Source: Albirhodobacter sp042466415 (lineage in GTDB: Bacteria > Pseudomonadota > Alphaproteobacteria > Rhodobacterales > Rhodobacteraceae). From it: DNA of 64,000 bases. The notes beneath the pieces were generated by a model that was not told the DNA's origin, searched no databases, and worked only from the letters and a program-made list of their open reading frames with translations. The stretch lies in the NCBI RefSeq assembly GCF_042466415.1, contig NZ_JAXHCH010000002.1, forward strand, positions 1,674,001 to 1,738,000. Direction: 5' to 3'. The position numbers and the translations under genes were made by a program. This document shows positions 60,640-64,000 of the stretch, piece after piece; position 1 is the stretch's first letter, and each line of letters opens with the position of its first letter.

Positions 60640-63195
60640 ATGGAACCCCGTACCCCACCACGATCGCCCGCACACCCATCGACACTCCACCTCACGATTG
60701 ATGCAATGCATTGCGGGGCCTGCACGGGGCGCGTCGAACGGGCTTTGCGAGATCAAGACGGCGTGCACTCTGCGGCGGCCAATTTGATGGCCCGCACTGT
60801 CCATGTCACCTACACCGCACCCGCGAGCCCCCACGCCCTGCTCGAAGCGCTGGAGACGGCCGGCTATCCGGCGGCGACCCTCAAAACTCGCTACGTGATC
60901 GACGGTCTGGGCGATGCTGCACAGGACAACATCATCGCGCAGATCGGCGCAATTGCGGGGGTGATCGAGGTCGTCCAGTCACATGATACCGATGAGAGCA
61001 AAGGCGATTCACTCAGCAGCCCCCCGAACGGGGCGGCGCTGACACTGACCTATGCACAAGGCATGACCTCGCCGCGCGAATTGACACGTGCACTCAACGA
61101 CATCTTGAAAGATCAGGGCGGGCTTGTCGCAGTTGCGCAAGGCTCGCAATCCCCCCCTCCCTCGCCTGCGCTGCGCCAGCAAGCCGAAGCGGCGCAGTTA
61201 GCCCGCGATATGGCCATCGCCTCCGTGCTGACCCTGCCGGTGTTCGTGCTGGCGATGGGCGCGCATATGATCCCCGCGTTTCACCACTGGATCATGGCCA
61301 CCATGGGCGAGCGCACGAGCTGGGTGATCCAGATGGGCCTGACAGCGCTCGTGCTCATCGGGCCGGGGCGCGTCTTCTTGCGCAAAGGACTGCCCGCGCT
61401 CCTGCGCGGCGCGCCGGAGATGAACTCCCTTGTGGCACTCGGCTCACTGGCTGCATTTGGCTACTCGGCTTGCGTCACCATACTCCCCGATGCCTTCCCG
61501 ATCGTGTCGCGCGGGGTGTATTTCGAGGCGGCGGCAATGATTGTCACGCTGATTTTGCTGGGGCGCTGGATGGAGGCCCGCGCCAAGGGCCAAGCGGGCG
61601 AGGCGATTGCGAAACTCGTTGAATTGACGCCGCAAACTGCACAGGTCGAACGTCCGTCCGGCGTCATCACTCTGCCCGTCGATGACCTTGTTGCGGGCGA
61701 CATCGTGCATCTCGCGGCGGGGGAGCGCGTCTGCCTTGACGGGGTTATCATCGATGGCGACAGCTGGATTGACGAAGCAATGCTGACGGGCGAGCCGCTC
61801 CCGCAACGTAAAACGGTCGGCGATCAAGTTACAGGCGGCACGCTGAACGGGGCCTCTGCGATCAGCTTTCGCGTAACGGCCACGGGCGCGCAAACCGTTC
61901 TGGCGCGGATCATTGCGATGGTTGAGAGCGCGCAAGGCGCTAAACTGCCCGTGCAAGCCTTGGTGGACCGCGTCACCCGCGTCTTTGTGCCCACGGTCAT
62001 CATGCTTTCGCTGGCGACGTTCGCGATCTGGCTGGCGCTTGGCGCGCAGCTTGCACCCGCGCTGATCGCCGCGATCTCGGTGATGATTATTGCCTGCCCC
62101 TGCGCGATGGGATTGGCAACGCCGGTCTCGATCCTGATGGGCACCGGGCGCGCCGCGCAAAAGGGCCTGTTGTTTCGGCGCGGCGATGCATTGCAACGCC
62201 TCTCCAACGTCTCGACCATCGCGTTTGACAAGACAGGAACGCTGACCATAGGGCACCCGCAGATCACCGACTGTATCGGAGAGCCGGCGGATATCACATC
62301 GGCCTTGCGACTGGCAGCGGCGGCCGAAAGCCGATCAGAGCACCCTTTGGCGCGCGCGATTGTAGACCGCGCGCGCCAAAGCCTGACCGACGCACAGGGC
62401 GCCACCGGAGACGCAGGGGCGGCCCTCCCCCGCGCGCGCAAGGTTGAGGCTTTGGCGGGCATGGGGTTGCGCGCGCAGGTCGAGGGCAAAACGGTTGTTA
62501 TCGGCAACCGCCGCGCGCTTGAGGCGGAAAACATCGCGCCGCGTTTCATTGAGGATGCCGAGCGATTGGCGCAGGCCGGAAAGACACCCGTGTGGATCGC
62601 AGTGGAAGGCGAGGTTCTTGCTCTCCTCGGGTTGGCCGACCCGATCAAACCCGAGGCGCGCGAGGCGGTGCAGCGCCTTCAAGACGCGGGTATCACGGTG
62701 ACGATACTCTCAGGCGATTTGCAAGCGAGCGCCGAGGCGGTCGCGCGCGAGATCGGCCTCAAAGACACTGACCGCAATGTGATTGGCGGCGTTTTGCCCG
62801 AGGGCAAGGCCGCCGCCATCACGGCGCTGAAAGAACGGGGCATCGTCGCCTTTGTCGGGGATGGGCTCAATGACGCCCCTGCCCTTGCGCAGGCGGATAT
62901 CGGGATCGCCATCGGCACCGGGACAGATATCGCGATCGAAGCGGCAGAGGTCGTTTTGATGCGTGGCGATCCGCGCGGGGTGGCTGACGCCCTCGCTCTG
63001 TCCAAAGCGACGATGCGCAACATCCGCCAAAACCTGTTCTGGGCCTTTGCCTATAACGCCGCCCTTATTCCCGTCGCGATGGGCGCCTTTACGCCACTTG
63101 GCCTCCATGGGATCTCGCCCATGCTAGCGGCAGGCGCAATGGCCTTCTCCTCCGTATTTGTCGTGACAAACGCCCTACGTCTCCGGGCCGCGTAA
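60640..63195 (+). CDS. copA: Copper-translocating P1B-type ATPase
   Basis: An 851-aa heavy-metal pump starting with GAGAGGAGG before ATG 60640. The N-terminal HMA domain has MHCGAC (Cys25, Cys28). A second HMA-like segment (about 85-170) has no Cys pair and includes an Asp/Ser insert. The core has the A-domain TGEPLPQ, the CPC motif IACPCAMGLATP (Cys486, Cys488), phospho-Asp530 in FDKTGTLT, SEHPLARA and GDGLNDAPALAQADIG. C-terminal TM residues (YNAALIPVAMGAF) fit the P1B-1 Cu+ subgroup. It exports Cu+ from the cytoplasm. No cueR or copZ is adjacent. Confidence 0.95.
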   Translation: MEPRTPPRSPAHPSTLHLTIDAMHCGACTGRVERALRDQDGVHSAAANLMARTVHVTYTAPASPHALLEALETAGYPAATLKTRYVIDGLGDAAQDNIIAQIGAIAGVIEVVQSHDTDESKGDSLSSPPNGAALTLTYAQGMTSPRELTRALNDILKDQGGLVAVAQGSQSPPPSPALRQQAEAAQLARDMAIASVLTLPVFVLAMGAHMIPAFHHWIMATMGERTSWVIQMGLTALVLIGPGRVFLRKGLPALLRGAPEMNSLVALGSLAAFGYSACVTILPDAFPIVSRGVYFEAAAMIVTLILLGRWMEARAKGQAGEAIAKLVELTPQTAQVERPSGVITLPVDDLVAGDIVHLAAGERVCLDGVIIDGDSWIDEAMLTGEPLPQRKTVGDQVTGGTLNGASAISFRVTATGAQTVLARIIAMVESAQGAKLPVQALVDRVTRVFVPTVIMLSLATFAIWLALGAQLAPALIAAISVMIIACPCAMGLATPVSILMGTGRAAQKGLLFRRGDALQRLSNVSTIAFDKTGTLTIGHPQITDCIGEPADITSALRLAAAAESRSEHPLARAIVDRARQSLTDAQGATGDAGAALPRARKVEALAGMGLRAQVEGKTVVIGNRRALEAENIAPRFIEDAERLAQAGKTPVWIAVEGEVLALLGLADPIKPEAREAVQRLQDAGITVTILSGDLQASAEAVAREIGLKDTDRNVIGGVLPEGKAAAITALKERGIVAFVGDGLNDAPALAQADIGIAIGTGTDIAIEAAEVVLMRGDPRGVADALALSKATMRNIRQNLFWAFAYNAALIPVAMGAFTPLGLHGISPMLAAGAMAFSSVFVVTNALRLRAA

Positions 63196-63205
63196 CGCTA
63201 CAAGG

Positions 63206-64000
63206 TCAGCTGCTAAAGGCACTGCCCGCGAGAAGATATTGCGCGGTGATCGGCAGGCTTCCCGCCCCAATAGACCGCGCATCGGAGCCGACCGAGCCTT
63301 CGAGCAAGCTCGGCAAAGCGATCCCCTGACTGTCCACCGACGCGAGCGCCTTCGAAATCGCCGCGAGCAAACGCGCACGGACTGTTTCGGGGAAACCACC
63401 GTCGAGGATAACCGCTTGGAAATCAATCACGGAGGAAATGGCAACAATCGCGATTGCGATATGTTTCGCAGCCCCGTCGATCCACTCTCCCAAATGTGGC
63501 TCGATCCCGTCCCAAGCGTCTGGCCCCTGCCAGATCCGCATAGGGTCCAACCCCGCTTCCGCGAGGCGGCGCTCAAGCAGGTAGAGCGATGCGTTGTGAA
63601 TGAGCTGATGGCCAGGGCGGCTGGTGTCGGCGACAGGCAATGTACCGAACGCGGCCGCATTGCCTGAGCGCCCCGCAAACACGTTATCGTTCAAAACAAC
63701 GCCGCCACCGATGAAATAGCCCACGAAGATATAGGCGTAATCCGCGATCTCGCGGCCACGGCCAAACCCGTGCTCTGCGGCGCAGGCGGCAGTCGCATCA
63801 TTGGCAATGAACACACGGTATTCCGAAAACTTTGCGATTTCCGCGACGAAATCAAATCCGCGCCATGCCTCCATTTTCTCGGCAGGCGCGTTGACCGCTT
63901 CGAGCCAGTTCCACATCTCAAAAGGCGCCGCGATGCCGATGCCGCAAATCTTGCCTGCCTCGCGGGGCGTCAGGTCAGCGTGGATCGCCTCCATCCCCTC
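63206..64000 (-). CDS. ROK-family protein (NagC/XylR-type regulator or sugar kinase), N-terminus beyond the window
   Basis: The open frame continues to the right edge (EG before MEAIHADLTP), so the N-terminus is missing. The visible 265 residues hold the ROK sugar-kinase-like fold: FIANDATAACAAEHGFGRG, YAYIFVGYFIGGGVVLND, FAGRSGNAAAFGTLPV, and DFQAVILDGGFPETVRARL. The usual ROK zinc motif CxCGxxGC is not visible; that region reads SRPGHQLIHNASLYLLE. This suits a transcriptional ROK regulator more than a kinase. The DNA-binding helix-turn-helix would be in the missing part. It converges on copA with a 10-base gap. Confidence 0.85.
   Translation of the reverse strand, partial: EGMEAIHADLTPREAGKICGIGIAAPFEMWNWLEAVNAPAEKMEAWRGFDFVAEIAKFSEYRVFIANDATAACAAEHGFGRGREIADYAYIFVGYFIGGGVVLNDNVFAGRSGNAAAFGTLPVADTSRPGHQLIHNASLYLLERRLAEAGLDPMRIWQGPDAWDGIEPHLGEWIDGAAKHIAIAIVAISSVIDFQAVILDGGFPETVRARLLAAISKALASVDSQGIALPSLLEGSVGSDARSIGAGSLPITAQYLLAGSAFSS

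Noticed and set aside
1..64000. CRISPR arrays, insertion sequences, toxin-antitoxin or restriction genes
   Set aside because: No regularly spaced repeats, transposases or recognisable defence proteins were seen on either strand.

Overview
The window is a dense stretch of bacterial chromosome with no phage, insertion sequence or CRISPR array. It reads as an alphaproteobacterium of the Rhodobacterales (Roseobacter group). The reasons are the high G+C content, a DUF6446-type gene between glyS and glyQ, the phaC-phaP-phaR/phaZ arrangement, sigma-EcfG-type promoters and a NasS-NasT nitrate system. The species cannot be fixed from the sequence alone.

Layout. 1-9 kb: the end of a SleB-like hydrolase gene, a pyruvate phosphate dikinase-like gene, glyS-DUF6446-glyQ, and an exported trypsin-fold protein that lacks its catalytic His and Ser. 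9-15 kb: TrkH, pyruvate carboxylase, two identical tRNA-Gly genes and a receiver-like protein with a four-cysteine tail. 15-19.5 kb: histidine genes hisB-hisH and hisA-hisF-hisE, split by an opposite-strand DUF2147 gene. 19.5-24 kb: polyhydroxyalkanoate (PHA) metabolism, with phaC-phaP-phaR opposite phaZ and a likely PhaR operator before phaP. 24-29 kb: two alpha/beta hydrolases (one without its nucleophile Ser), thrS, a cold-shock gene with a long leader and an ArsC-like gene.

29-36.5 kb is an accessory island for a catechol siderophore. It holds an isochorismate synthase, an isochorismatase, an EntA-type dehydrogenase, a stand-alone aryl carrier protein, a 2,3-dihydroxybenzoate (DHB)-AMP ligase and a free-standing condensation domain like VibH. 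No multimodular NRPS is present, so the logical product is DHB amidated onto a soluble amine. The adjacent siderophore-interacting reductase gene is broken by one base in a seven-G run, and two related palindromes lie between it and the biosynthetic operon.

36.6-48.3 kb is a complete nitrate assimilation locus read on the minus strand: nasT-nasS, nrtA, nrtB, a fused double ATPase, nirB, nirD, nasA. The leader between nasS and nrtA carries two adjacent hairpins with A1/G4 hexaloops followed by an intrinsic terminator, the expected target of the ANTAR antiterminator NasT.

48.5-64 kb holds an RND efflux pair, a luciferase-like oxidoreductase, a lone Flp pilin, a BisC/DMSO-reductase-type molybdoenzyme, and a general stress island (dps, DUF1328, DUF883, YqjE/holin-like) in which three transcription units each have a GGAAC-N16/17-CGTT promoter. 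The window ends with a tRNA with anticodon CAU, an L,D-transpeptidase, a copper P-type ATPase and a ROK-family gene cut by the right edge.
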